Below the pieces are notes generated by a model. That model worked only from the letters and a program-made list of their open reading frames with translations. It did not search any database and was not told the origin of the DNA. Source: a virus. From it: a DNA stretch of 64,000 bases. A program made the translations under genes and the position numbers. This document shows, in pieces, positions 8,315 to 16,726 of the stretch; position 1 is the stretch's first letter; the number at the start of each line of letters is the position of its first letter. The stretch is from positions 62,001-126,000 of the IMG/VR virus record IMGVR_UViG_3300020583_000010; one strand, 5' to 3'.

Positions 8315-9216
8315 AGGTCTGTGAGATCCCCAATTAAGTCCTCAAAACTCAAGGACTCTCCGGCAGCATCATCAAGTGATGGAGTAGGTGCAGGAGTAGA
8401 GTTGTCTAGAGTAGGAGTTTCATTACTTGATCCAGCCTGAGCTAGAATCTGATCAGTGTTAGAAATTGCCACACCATTAACTATATCCCAGTTTCTCTTA
8501 ACACGGTTAACTAGAGACTCTACTTGAGCTCTATCCTTGACTTGAGCTATTGCCTTAGATAGGTCATTATCCTCGATACGATTTTCTTTGAATGTCTCCA
8601 TAGTCTGTGACTTTCTAGCGTCATCAGCTAACCATTCAGCAGTTTGAGAAATCATAATATTAAACTTCTGGTAAGTCTCATGCTCACAAGGACCTAGAAT
8701 CAAATCATGCTTCTTAAGGTCATAATTTCCTTCTTTGACCAAAGCGCGAAGTTCTGCATACTTAGCTGCTCCAAATACCCACACTTCTGCGGATACCCCG
8801 AACGGCTTCTGTACTTCTGAAGAACCTGCTTTAGTATTATACTTAATTATGTTCAAGGCATACTTAGGTTGGGGACCACGAAACCGGTCAAACTGCGTAG
8901 AAGCCTCGCAAGCAGGGCAATTCTTAACATCCACACCTTGTTGGAATAGTGTCTCTTCATCTCCCAGGCACTGGAATGAGGCTACAAACTTATCTTTCCA
9001 GTCTTCGTAGGTGCTCTGATCCTTACGCTTTCTTACTTCCATAACACCTTTGCCATCTAGAATCACTGGCTCTACCAACTGATGTACAAAAGCCTCATAA
9101 GGTGTCTCAAGAACACAAACACGAGCCTTGTCGCCCGTCTTCAGCTTAAGTTTGGGAAAGGAATCTCCACGGTTGAAAGCTGGTGAAACTTCATCTGTAA
9201 AACTAATTCTACCCAT
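8311..9216 (-). CDS. single-stranded DNA-binding protein, phage gp32-like
   Basis: 301 residues. A core with a cysteine pair motif (CLGDEETLF ... NCPACEAS) resembles the zinc-containing core of phage gp32-type SSBs. After it comes a Pro/Ser/Thr-rich linker and a short acidic tail (ESLSFEDLIGDLTDL), the classical SSB protein-protein hook. It lies between the resolvase/recA genes and the polymerase, as expected for a replication-recombination SSB. Confidence 0.82.
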   Translation of the reverse strand: MGRISFTDEVSPAFNRGDSFPKLKLKTGDKARVCVLETPYEAFVHQLVEPVILDGKGVMEVRKRKDQSTYEDWKDKFVASFQCLGDEETLFQQGVDVKNCPACEASTQFDRFRGPQPKYALNIIKYNTKAGSSEVQKPFGVSAEVWVFGAAKYAELRALVKEGNYDLKKHDLILGPCEHETYQKFNIMISQTAEWLADDARKSQTMETFKENRIEDNDLSKAIAQVKDRAQVESLVNRVKRNWDIVNGVAISNTDQILAQAGSSNETPTLDNSTPAPTPSLDDAAGESLSFEDLIGDLTDL

Positions 9217-9226
9217 TTAATTTATC

Positions 9227-9724
9227 TCACTTATCATTATAAGGTTGGATCTGAAATGTTCTAAGCCATGTTCTATGATCTTGTAATATGTCATTTATGC
9301 CTCTAAAGGCTACCTTTATAACATCGGAGGCCTCATCTAGCAGGGCTAAAACTTCTTCTGCCTGACGTAGTTTTCTACGGCTGTCTAGCACTGCTAAATC
9401 TGCTTCCGCATACCTCTCACGAGGCCCTTCGTACTGATCTCTATTGCGGGCAGAAGACTTTTTCATGTCTACTATAGCAGTAGACCATTTATCATCTACT
9501 GATGCTTTTAATACGGCCACATATCTAAGTACCTTAGATCTTCTTCGTAAGATCTTTATACTTATCTCTTCTACACGATCTGACTTTGCCCTAGCATCTA
9601 GTAAAGAGTCTAGTACTATCTGTGGGATAGCTTGTGATGACGGAAGACTAACTTCTAACCTTAACTGTAGAACCTCATCTAACAGATCAGCTATGCCAGA
9701 AGTTAATTCATCCAAATAAGTCAT
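9227..9724 (-). CDS. hypothetical helical protein
   Basis: 165 residues, predicted almost all alpha-helix, with basic patches (LRRRSKVLRYVAVLK, ARNRDQYEGPRERYAE). No family recognised. Placed between the SSB and polymerase genes with no gap to the next gene, so a replication accessory role is plausible but unproven. Confidence 0.7.
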   Translation of the reverse strand: MTYLDELTSGIADLLDEVLQLRLEVSLPSSQAIPQIVLDSLLDARAKSDRVEEISIKILRRRSKVLRYVAVLKASVDDKWSTAIVDMKKSSARNRDQYEGPRERYAEADLAVLDSRRKLRQAEEVLALLDEASDVIKVAFRGINDILQDHRTWLRTFQIQPYNDK

Positions 9725-10024
9725 CTATGCCTTAGTTGCTAGCGCAATCTTACTTTTAACAAGACCTGTTAAATCTTGTAACCTGATTGCTAGAGCTCTT
9801 GGAACATCTAAGTCTCTAGCCTTCAAAGCTAACACATACTCTACTGTCAGTAGTCTTTCAGCTTCTGCTGAAAGTATAGCATAGGCAGTACTTAATGTCA
9901 AACTTTCTGGTGACCTATCATTCTCAAGAAGGAGTCTTAATAAGTCATCTTCATCTAGTTCAACATCAACTTTAGCCCAGCTACAAGACTTTAACTCCTC
10001 AGAAAATCCTTTTGTTACCTTCAT
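9725..10024 (-). CDS. hypothetical helical protein
   Basis: 99 residues from the ATG that overlaps the polymerase stop (GCATGA). Mostly helical with alternating acidic and basic patches (ELDEDDLLRLLLENDRS; LAIRLQDLTGLVKSKIALAT). No family recognised. Start chosen for the ATGA overlap; five extra in-frame codons upstream would lie inside the polymerase gene. Confidence 0.7.
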   Translation of the reverse strand: MKVTKGFSEELKSCSWAKVDVELDEDDLLRLLLENDRSPESLTLSTAYAILSAEAERLLTVEYVLALKARDLDVPRALAIRLQDLTGLVKSKIALATKA

Positions 10025-12039
10025 GCTACCAACTCCCACTTACCAGTTTCTGTCTTATGAATATCTTTACAAGATCCCCAGCGTTCCCAGGTATGCCAGT
10101 CTGCCACCATATCTGGCCATCCCTGAACTGGGAAGACCACCGCTGGTTCTAGGAGTGAACACACTGTATCTAGATCTACACTCTTGTGCACATAGAATTC
10201 TAGAGCATCATGTATATTCATTACTAGATGAATTTTATCCGCCAGACCTGCTGCTTTTATAGCTTTAGTGGCCCGGACCATGGCAATCTTAGGTACATCT
10301 CCCGTAGCTGATCCTTGAATCACAGTATTGAAGGCCATTCTATCAGCCTTACCCTGGGCATAATGACTCTTATCCTGATAATCCCAAATAGTCATCTTGC
10401 GCCCGAATTTTGTTATGGAATATCCATTCTTACGGCCTAGTTGCATACACTTATCAATATATCTCTTGATATTTGGATAGGCCGCATACCATCTATCTTG
10501 AAGATCCTGCGCTTCTTCTTCAGAAGTTCCCATACTCTCAGCGAGTGCCTTAATTCCCTGCTGATATACTGTTGCAAAGTTTAGAGTCTTACCTCTTTGC
10601 CTTTTAACAGGATCTACCTGATCTGCTGGTATCTGGAACATAAGCATGGCACTTTTAACATGGACATCCTCACCGTTAGCAAATGCCTCCAAAAGAGCAG
10701 TCTCATTAGCCTCGCCAGCAATCGCTCTCAACTCTGCTTGCCCGTAGTCAAACCCGACAGCGTAGTAATCCTCAGGACATACTACGGCATCACGAAAACA
10801 GAACTCTAGAAAGGCGTTGCCAGACTCATACCGTGTCATTTTCTTACCGGCTAAAGGTCCTTCTTTATATGAGATATTGCCCCCTGGTAATTGCTGATAA
10901 CCAGGTTTAGATACTGAGAATCTTCCAGAGATTACAAATACTTGATGATGACTAGGATGTGTTAGACCCTCATGCTCAATATCATAACTGAAGTCTCTCT
11001 CATACTTATCGAGATATGATCCTATTAGTTTATTAACTTCTCGCCACTCTAGCAAACTTCGTATTACTGGGTGTTTCTGAGCTAGGCCTTCTAGAGCAAC
11101 CGTGTCTGTTGACATTTTGGGCTCAGTAGAGTCTCTAGTACCCTTAGTGTACCTAGTAGTAGAAAATCCCAGTCTGTTATATAAAAGATTTTGTACTTGA
11201 GCAGGTGAGTTAAGGTTTACAGTGACTGGTTCTCCTAGCATCTCTGAGAAAGTATCCTGAATATTGGATAGTTGTATATCTTTGAATACTTTAGCATGCT
11301 CACTTACATCTCTCATGAACTTCCAGTCGAAGTAAACTCCAAATCTTTCCATTTCATACACTACATAGAGGACTTGCATCTCTAACTTGTATATGAAATG
11401 ATCTTTCACAATAGGGTAGTGTTTATTATGAAGCGCAAGAGCCCACAGAGCATCTTCACAAGCGTAGTCTATTACTTTAGAATTCAACTCAAGCACGTTG
11501 AACCGTATAATACTCTTCTTACTGTCAGGAAGATCTGGAAAGAGTTCATGAATCTCGGTCATTTGATGTCCGAATATTTCAAATACTAATTTCTTAAGTG
11601 CATTACTCTTATAGGCAGAGACTATAGCAGCTTCTATCAGAGTACATGAAAATATTGGGAAAGGTTCTTTTCCTACTATTTCTATACCAAGATACTCTAT
11701 AAGCCAGGGAACTAGGAAACTTAACTCGAACTTTGCATTGTGAGCTATTACTAAACCTGACTTAAGAAGTGGCCATATAATCTCAGCTACTTCTTTATTG
11801 TCTAAGTTCTCTTCAGCATAGTCATGCCGTAACGGTATATATCTAGCCCAATCAGTTGAATTAGCTACACTTATTCCTACTACAAAGCCTTCTTGCGGAT
11901 GAGTGGCCGCGTCTTTCCTGTCAGGACCATCATACCCAGTCTCAATGTCAAGGCCCACAGGTGTTCCTTCAGCTAGGAACTTGTCCACTATGGACTTTAG
12001 CTCTTCTAGTGTGTGCACTAAGCCGTAATTACGAAGCAC
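10021..12039 (-). CDS. family A DNA polymerase with 3'-5' exonuclease domain
   Basis: 672 residues without a 5'-nuclease domain. Exonuclease motifs are VGLDIETGYDG (Exo I), IAHNAKFELSFL (Exo II) and DYACEDALWAL (Exo III). Polymerase motif A is VGFDYGQAELRAIAGE and motif B is RQRGKTLNFATVYQQG, with Arg, Lys, Phe and Tyr at the expected spacing. Motif C is NIHDALEFYV: the usual H-D-E triad reads H-D-A. This is the likely replicative polymerase, working with the phage clamp and clamp-loader-like proteins in the same block. Start ATG overlaps the upstream gene by 11 bases. Confidence 0.92.
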   Translation of the reverse strand: MLRNYGLVHTLEELKSIVDKFLAEGTPVGLDIETGYDGPDRKDAATHPQEGFVVGISVANSTDWARYIPLRHDYAEENLDNKEVAEIIWPLLKSGLVIAHNAKFELSFLVPWLIEYLGIEIVGKEPFPIFSCTLIEAAIVSAYKSNALKKLVFEIFGHQMTEIHELFPDLPDSKKSIIRFNVLELNSKVIDYACEDALWALALHNKHYPIVKDHFIYKLEMQVLYVVYEMERFGVYFDWKFMRDVSEHAKVFKDIQLSNIQDTFSEMLGEPVTVNLNSPAQVQNLLYNRLGFSTTRYTKGTRDSTEPKMSTDTVALEGLAQKHPVIRSLLEWREVNKLIGSYLDKYERDFSYDIEHEGLTHPSHHQVFVISGRFSVSKPGYQQLPGGNISYKEGPLAGKKMTRYESGNAFLEFCFRDAVVCPEDYYAVGFDYGQAELRAIAGEANETALLEAFANGEDVHVKSAMLMFQIPADQVDPVKRQRGKTLNFATVYQQGIKALAESMGTSEEEAQDLQDRWYAAYPNIKRYIDKCMQLGRKNGYSITKFGRKMTIWDYQDKSHYAQGKADRMAFNTVIQGSATGDVPKIAMVRATKAIKAAGLADKIHLVMNIHDALEFYVHKSVDLDTVCSLLEPAVVFPVQGWPDMVADWHTWERWGSCKDIHKTETGKWELVA

Positions 12040-12454
12040 TACCAGATTCCTTTAGTTTTCTCAAGTCAAAATGTAAATTAATAAGTTCTGTTTGTAGCTC
12101 ATGTACTTTTTCTTCTGTTTCTTTTTTCTCAGTTGTATGTTCTACTATTAATCTCTCATTTTCATTTATTAAACTACTTATTTTATCTTCTAACAAAGTT
12201 TTTACTTCTCTAAACTCTGAGGCTTGTCTCTTCTTTGATTCCTCAACCTCGTCTAGGCCATGTTGTAGTAACTCATTAACTCTAGCTACATTACCCAATT
12301 CTAGACTTTGAAGAATGTATGGTTCCCGTCTTTCATTACGCCTATCAGCATTCTTAGCCGTCTTCTCAAGTCTTTTTGAGGTCCAAAAGTTATAGAGTAG
12401 TACAGTCGCGCCAGAACTACCGACAGCGCTAGCTATACCCACTAAGTCAATCAT
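12029..12454 (-). CDS. membrane-anchored coiled-coil protein
   Basis: 141 residues. One N-terminal hydrophobic segment (LVGIASAVGSSGATVLLYNF, about residues 4-23) is followed by a long charged coiled coil (ENERLIVEHTTEKKETEEKV). It looks like a single-pass membrane protein with a cytoplasmic rod. A spanin or membrane-tether role cannot be decided. A GGAAGG ribosome site precedes the ATG; two tRNA genes lie upstream. Confidence 0.7.
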   Translation of the reverse strand: MIDLVGIASAVGSSGATVLLYNFWTSKRLEKTAKNADRRNERREPYILQSLELGNVARVNELLQHGLDEVEESKKRQASEFREVKTLLEDKISSLINENERLIVEHTTEKKETEEKVHELQTELINLHFDLRKLKESGSAS

Positions 12455-12484
12455 CGCACTTTGGACCTTCCAGCATTATTCAAG

Positions 12485-12557
12485 CTCAGGGTATAAGATT
12501 CGAACTTATGACCTTGGGATTAACAATCCCCTGCTCTGCCGACTGAGCTAACCCTGA
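12485..12557 (-). tRNA. tRNA-Asn (GTT)
   Basis: Folds by eye with acceptor TCAGGGT/ACCCTGA, D-arm AGCTC..GAGC, anticodon loop TTGTTAA (anticodon GTT), T-arm with GTTCGAATC and discriminator G. CCA is not encoded. One G-A mismatch at the outer end of the anticodon stem. Confidence 0.9.
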
Positions 12558-12579
12558 TAGATATTATATTTTAGACCAG

Positions 12580-12630
12580 GTATGGTGTCCTCGTATCATA
12601 TGTCCTGCTGTTGATCTAGCAACACCATAC
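12580..12630 (-). repeat. tRNA-like hairpin remnant between two tRNA genes
   Basis: A perfect 9-bp inverted repeat (GTATGGTGT/ACACCATAC) encloses 33 nt that contain a smaller TGCT..AGCA stem. Read on the minus strand it resembles an acceptor stem and D-arm without a T-arm. Could be a decayed tRNA or just a processing hairpin. Confidence 0.4.
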
Positions 12631-12653
12631 TAATTCCCCTAAATCTTCTTGAG

Positions 12654-12724
12654 CTTTCGGCCAGAGATTCGAACTCCAATTGTCGGTACCAGAAACCGGT
12701 GTCCTGCCATTAGACGAGCCGAAA
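12654..12724 (-). tRNA. tRNA-Gln (CTG)
   Basis: Acceptor TTTCGGC/GCCGAAA (7 of 7 pairs), anticodon loop TTCTGGT (anticodon CTG), T-arm with AGTTCGAATCT, discriminator G. CCA not encoded. One C-A mismatch at the outer anticodon-stem pair. Confidence 0.88.
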
Positions 12725-12727
12725 CCG

Positions 12728-12749
12728 AAGGATGCTGTACAGCATCCTT
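12728..12749. repeat. 22-bp perfect palindrome
   Basis: AAGGATGCTGT directly followed by its reverse complement, four bases from the 5' end of tRNA-Gln. With no loop or T-run it is a poor terminator. More likely an RNA-processing hairpin or a protein-binding palindrome. Confidence 0.5.
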
Positions 12750-12917
12750 TGGAGATAAGGATCACGCTCCTAAGCCGAAGGACTAATTTCAAAGGCAATC
12801 GACATAGGGCCATCCCCCTCTCTGTTAATCTGAGTGGAGGACAAACGTCCCTTGTTATATACTACCATGAAGCCTCCAAGGTGTCTAGATCCTAGGCTTA
12901 CTTTTCTAACATCGACT

Positions 12918-13838
12918 CTACCACATGAGCACTAGTACCTCCAGAATGCCTTCTGATATGCCTTGACGGTAGTAAGACTCAAGGTAAGCCAGTACCTGGT
13001 GATTTCTTACTAAGTCAGTATAAGAGTATCTTTTAAAGACTGGCAGCAATGAGCTAATTCTATACATAGGAATATTTGTACCTGCGTCTAGTTTAGAATT
13101 TGCAGGTATTTCTTTTAGTTTTTCTATTAACCCTAAACTGTAATCTAAATATGACAACACAGCGCCCACAGAAGAAGCCTGTATTGTTGAAATGGCTTTT
13201 ATTGCTGAGTTTTTATCTCTTTCCAGCAGCGCTTGACTAAACTCTACTGGTGTTTCTTCATCTAGACTCTGAATAGTGTCTATATTTAGTTCTATATCAG
13301 TCATTTCAGGCAGTAATGTTTTTATCTTTTTACAGACATCATAGGTGGCTAAAAGATTTCCATTTTTGTATTCTAATAGTCTTTTTGCTGTACTGTCTGA
13401 AAGATTTCCTATACTAGACACCCAACTTAACTTATGCTCTAGCTTAGCCATCACACATTTTATAACTACAGCCCTAGGAGTTTTCATAGCCTTATTATCA
13501 GATTCTTCATTAGCTACTAATAGAAGAACTGTTTCTGGACTATATTTTGAGTACTTAGCAAGCCAGTCAGTTAGCCTAGGAGCGTCACTGAGTTTCTCTG
13601 CATTTATAATTTCTATAAATCTAAAAGAACCATCAGTCAAGGACCGACTATACACAGTATCCCATATCTCAGTCTCTGGATCACAAGCAGCATCAAATGC
13701 ATAAGTGTCTAAAGGCAGTGCGGCAGTTTCTTTTTTAATAAACTGTCTCACCTCTTTAATAAGAGCCTCCTCAGGTCCGTATACCCAATTTACTCTTCCT
13801 ATCTTAGCACTCCTAGCCCATTGTGTATAAGTACCCAT
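12918..13838 (-). CDS. DNA polymerase III delta-like clamp-loader subunit
   Basis: 306 residues. The start of the ATPase-like fold reads VNWVYGPEEALIKEVRQF, the HolA pattern (degenerate P-loop region, E-x-x-L/I). Later segments TDWLAKYSKYSPETVLLLVA and the all-helical C-terminus with SVGAVLSYLDYSLGLIEKL also fit delta. Delta opens the sliding clamp; the clamp gene is at the left end of this block. It sits one gene from a delta-prime-like gene, so the pair probably acts together. No gamma/tau ATPase gene is in the window. Confidence 0.78.
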   Translation of the reverse strand: MGTYTQWARSAKIGRVNWVYGPEEALIKEVRQFIKKETAALPLDTYAFDAACDPETEIWDTVYSRSLTDGSFRFIEIINAEKLSDAPRLTDWLAKYSKYSPETVLLLVANEESDNKAMKTPRAVVIKCVMAKLEHKLSWVSSIGNLSDSTAKRLLEYKNGNLLATYDVCKKIKTLLPEMTDIELNIDTIQSLDEETPVEFSQALLERDKNSAIKAISTIQASSVGAVLSYLDYSLGLIEKLKEIPANSKLDAGTNIPMYRISSLLPVFKRYSYTDLVRNHQVLAYLESYYRQGISEGILEVLVLMW

Positions 13839-13846
13839 TGTGTGAT

Positions 13847-14218
13847 TTAGATTATGCCTCTGAGAGCTTCCTGAGGTATTCTGGAAGGGGAAATACCCTC
13901 AAGTAGCGTCTGTCGTCTCTGCTGAGTTTCTGCCTCTTCTACTTGAGCTTGTGCTGTATTCAGAGCCATGTCTAGAATGTTAGACACCATAGTCTGAGTC
14001 ACTATCTCTAACTTCAACTGATGCTCTTCATCTAGTAGCACTGATACTAAAGCACTAAGTCTGGCATGAAAGAAGTTTAATGGATTAACACTAGCGTTAA
14101 ACTTTGCAGCTAGCATCTCTTCCCTAGATGAGTTATTACTTATAAGCTCCTCGACCTGTTCCTTTAACTCATCAATAGTTCCGTCTATAGCCTGACTGCC
14201 CACTGCCTCTTCTGTCAT
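13847..14218 (-). CDS. hypothetical helical protein between clamp-loader genes
   Basis: 123 residues, helical, with an acidic N-terminus and the basic end PSRIPQEALRGII. No family recognised. It overlaps the delta-prime-like gene by four bases and lies eight bases from the delta-like gene, suggesting stoichiometric co-expression with them. Confidence 0.68.
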   Translation of the reverse strand: MTEEAVGSQAIDGTIDELKEQVEELISNNSSREEMLAAKFNASVNPLNFFHARLSALVSVLLDEEHQLKLEIVTQTMVSNILDMALNTAQAQVEEAETQQRRQTLLEGISPSRIPQEALRGII

Positions 14219-14916
14219 TTTATGCCTTTCTGAGATACTATGTATGCCATTAATAGTGATGTTACTACTCTTTTTTCATCTGCGAACTTTAATGTCTCTA
14301 AAGCCTCTAATAATGACCAGGCAAAGGTATTTCCTAACCCCAAACCTTCTACATCTATACTAGAGAATATTTGAAATCTTTTTGATATACTTTCGTAGCA
14401 CCATATCTTTAGTAATTTTGTGTCTGATGCAGCCCATGAGACCATCGAGTCTCTAAGCAGCTTCTTCTCGCTAAGAGCGGTAGATGCTAATACTTTTAGT
14501 ACTTTTGTTTTACTCTCCACCGTACTATCTGTATTGTCAAAGACTCTCAGTACTTGACATCTAGAGATACATGTATTAATTACCCATGATTCACTAAATA
14601 TTACTATTTTTGCATAGCCTGGAGGATTGTCAAGCACAGACAATAATGAACTCTGAGCACTAGATGATACTCCCGTTAAATTTATTACAACTAACTTGGT
14701 TTTCCCATATGGGGTTAACTGTATAAAGTCTTTAATATTTTGCAGTGTCTGTGTATCTATGTCAGGCACTACTAGTGTGTCTTCATTTAATAAAGCAAGA
14801 TCAAAGTACAGAGTATCTAGAATATTACTCAGAGTCTCTTCTGAGAGTATGCCTTTTATGAGACAGGGTTGCTGTGAACTAGTTATAAAGTTAGAGATAT
14901 TATCTATATCAGGCAT
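14215..14916 (-). CDS. DNA polymerase III delta-prime-like clamp-loader subunit
   Basis: 233 residues. VVINLTGVSSSAQSSLLSVL followed by DNPPGYAKIVIF and CISRCQVLRV reproduces the conserved delta-prime/gamma block (sensor-1 helix, E-x-P-P-like turn, S-R-C-Q). There is no Walker A lysine motif, as expected for delta-prime, and no zinc module. Shorter than bacterial HolB (about 330 residues), lacking much of the N-terminal region. It would need an ATP-hydrolysing gamma/tau partner, possibly from the host. Confidence 0.75.
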   Translation of the reverse strand: MPDIDNISNFITSSQQPCLIKGILSEETLSNILDTLYFDLALLNEDTLVVPDIDTQTLQNIKDFIQLTPYGKTKLVVINLTGVSSSAQSSLLSVLDNPPGYAKIVIFSESWVINTCISRCQVLRVFDNTDSTVESKTKVLKVLASTALSEKKLLRDSMVSWAASDTKLLKIWCYESISKRFQIFSSIDVEGLGLGNTFAWSLLEALETLKFADEKRVVTSLLMAYIVSQKGIK

Positions 14917-15493
14917 TCAATTTCTCTTCTTCCATAACTTTATGTATATATTGTTTTGCCACTTCTAACCACTTAAGAGCTTCTTTATCTGATGTTGCCT
15001 TGTCTAAGATCTCATATAATTTAGTAATCACTCTAGTTATTGTATTATTATACTGCACAATACCCCAGTTCCGGGGGTTAATGGAGTAACAGTACTCCAT
15101 TAATGAGTCTCTATAGACTGTTCTATCTAAAATTATAGGAGGATCTATAGCTTCTTGCCACTTTTCCTCAAATGTCTTTGGTTTATGGCCTATTTGTTCT
15201 AGCAGATCAAAAGCAGCAAGCCTATATGATATCTCTCTGAGTTTAGCATACACAGATACAGGAGTCATAGTACCACACCCCATAAAACAATTTCCTGTGT
15301 TTGTTTCCGAGTATACCCTCATACTCTTTGATGCATCTCCATCTAAATGGTACATATCTGCATAGGGACATCGGGCTTTAACAGATTTACTATGAGTAAA
15401 CTCTGGAACATATATATTAAACTTACTTAGTACATATCTTAGAGGAACTAGTCTGTTTGCTGTCTGTACTAAAGATTCAACTCTCTGAGTCAA
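14909..15493 (-). CDS. primase zinc-binding-domain protein (DnaG N-terminal-like)
   Basis: 194 residues. ARCPYADMYHLDGD, then NTGNCFMGCGTMTPVSVYA, match the C..H..C-x-x-C zinc ribbon that starts DnaG-type primases. The catalytic TOPRIM domain is absent: the remaining 110 residues are helical without acidic TOPRIM motifs. It may recognise priming sites for another catalytic subunit or recruit host primase. Overlaps both neighbours. Confidence 0.72.
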   Translation of the reverse strand: MTQRVESLVQTANRLVPLRYVLSKFNIYVPEFTHSKSVKARCPYADMYHLDGDASKSMRVYSETNTGNCFMGCGTMTPVSVYAKLREISYRLAAFDLLEQIGHKPKTFEEKWQEAIDPPIILDRTVYRDSLMEYCYSINPRNWGIVQYNNTITRVITKLYEILDKATSDKEALKWLEVAKQYIHKVMEEEKLNA

Positions 15494-15701
15494 GAAGATC
15501 CATCACAGATGTCACGGCAGTATCTAATCTTATAGCTGCATCTTCTAGCTGCCCATACTTCTGCCAAGCTTCGTTGCTGCTCTCAAAGTTTCCTACACGC
15601 TTAGCTGTTCTGTATGCCTGATAAGCCTCTTCGGCTTTCATTTGCAGCTCTGAACGGAGCTCCGCAGGTGTTGCGGACTTTAGTCTAGTTGAGACGCTCA
15701 T
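15477..15701 (-). CDS. hypothetical small helical protein
   Basis: 74 residues, one long amphipathic helix set (AEEAYQAYRTAKRVGNFESS). Overlaps the genes on both sides by about 17 bases. No family recognised. Confidence 0.65.
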   Translation of the reverse strand: MSVSTRLKSATPAELRSELQMKAEEAYQAYRTAKRVGNFESSNEAWQKYGQLEDAAIRLDTAVTSVMDLLDSES

Positions 15702-15936
15702 TGTCTATTTCCTGACTATTAGAAGCTAGAAGTTCTACACCCCTACATTTATAACATAGCCGGAGTGGTTTATCTTCTTGTATCCATTCCCAGTCTCTGC
15801 GCAGCGGAGCTCCACATATAGGTCCAAACCCTACTGGATCTATATAATGTGCTACTTTGCCGCCAGGTGCCTTGCGCTTATAGTACCAGATATCACTAAG
15901 AGAGGTACCAGCGAAAGGATTATAAGGAACATCCAT
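15685..15936 (-). CDS. hypothetical zinc-ribbon-like protein, first gene of a sub-operon
   Basis: 83 residues with cysteines at GPICGAP and RLCYKCRG, a likely small zinc site. Preceded by a consensus-like promoter at 15943 and a 14-bp inverted repeat whose loop contains the start codon, so it is the regulated first gene of the primase/clamp-loader segment. Function unknown. Confidence 0.65.
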   Translation of the reverse strand: MDVPYNPFAGTSLSDIWYYKRKAPGGKVAHYIDPVGFGPICGAPLRRDWEWIQEDKPLRLCYKCRGVELLASNSQEIDNERLN

Positions 15937-15958
15937 AAGTCTATGGTACCTCTCTTAG
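15896..15958. repeat. 14-bp perfect inverted repeat around a start codon and -10 box
   Basis: CTAAGAGAGGTACC at 15896-15909 and its exact reverse complement at 15945-15958. The right arm covers the -10 box of the promoter below; the left arm lies inside the first codons of the gene. Looks like a paired operator. Confidence 0.7.
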
Positions 15959-15971
15959 TGCATTCTGTCAA
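15943..15971 (-). promoter_or_regulatory. promoter for primase/clamp-loader segment
   Basis: Minus strand TTGACA, 17 bp, TACCAT, just upstream of the gene starting at 15936. Consensus -35; weaker -10. Confidence 0.65.
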
Positions 15972-15980
15972 GGGGTAATA

Positions 15981-16532
15981 CTAATTACCATAAGTTCCGC
16001 ATACAGGCCATGCTCCTATACCCTGACTGGCCAGAACTGCGTTAGCCACAGTCTCTTGGTCGCCTTGACTAGCCTGGTTCGGGAACTGCGCGTAAAACCC
16101 CCCGCCATAAGCTAGCCATGTGCTCTCAGTAAACTGAAGGCCACCATAGAAGCCATTACCAGTATCAGCTGACCAGTCACCTGATGACTCGCAAGAAGCT
16201 ATGGCATCCCAATTAACAGTACTGGAGCTAGCAGTCTGGGAAGAGTTCTCAATGTTAACAATCGGTTGGTAAACAGTAGGTGAGCTAGGAGTGCTAGTCA
16301 CACCACCTAGTTTAATCACTTCTCCTGGATAGATCAAGTTTGGGTTATTCAAACTATTGATATCTCTAAGATACTGCCATGAAGTGCCATGGCTAGCAGC
16401 AATGATGGATAAAGTCTGCCCTTGTCTCACTGTCACAGAAGTATCTGCGAGAGACACTGAGGCAGTACCTACAACAACTGCCATGGCAACTACAGGGATA
16501 GAAATAAACTTAACAGCTCGGGACTTCAACAC
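15981..16532 (-). CDS. secreted LysM plus Rpf-type transglycosylase protein
   Basis: 183 residues. The signal peptide has a hydrophobic core [17 protein letters not shown] LysM domain follows ([16 protein letters not shown] ... [12 protein letters not shown], about residues 33-77), then a linker, then a resuscitation-promoting-factor/lysozyme-like domain starting [19 protein letters not shown]. In that domain the Glu of CESSGDW is the expected catalytic acid. Such proteins bind and cleave peptidoglycan outside the cell. The start is GTG (TTG next). It has its own promoter and interrupts replication genes, so it may be a host-wall remodelling or lysis-aid enzyme rather than part of DNA metabolism. 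Confidence 0.9.
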   Translation of the reverse strand: MLKSRAVKFISIPVVAMAVVVGTASVSLADTSVTVRQGQTLSIIAASHGTSWQYLRDINSLNNPNLIYPGEVIKLGGVTSTPSSPTVYQPIVNIENSSQTASSSTVNWDAIASCESSGDWSADTGNGFYGGLQFTESTWLAYGGGFYAQFPNQASQGDQETVANAVLASQGIGAWPVCGTYGN

Positions 16533-16612
16533 TAGTTGATTACCTTTGCTCCGTGTTCGCCATACGTCTAACGCGCAAGTCCTAGTGACTCCCGGGCGAA
16601 TCTCGTTAGAGG

Positions 16613-16641
16613 ATCATACCACAATCAACCCACGGCTGCAA
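16613..16641 (-). promoter_or_regulatory. promoter for LysM/Rpf gene
   Basis: Minus strand TTGCAG, 17 bp, TATGAT, with GTGG before the -10, identical there to the promoter at 5482. About 80 bp of 5' leader precede the GTG start. The rest of the 16533-16726 gap shows nothing else. Confidence 0.65.
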
Positions 16642-16726
16642 CCACTTCGAGTGTTACATCATAGTAAGGAAGCACTTCTAGCACTATACAGTCCATACTC
16701 TCGAATGGGTTCATTATCTGGCTCTC

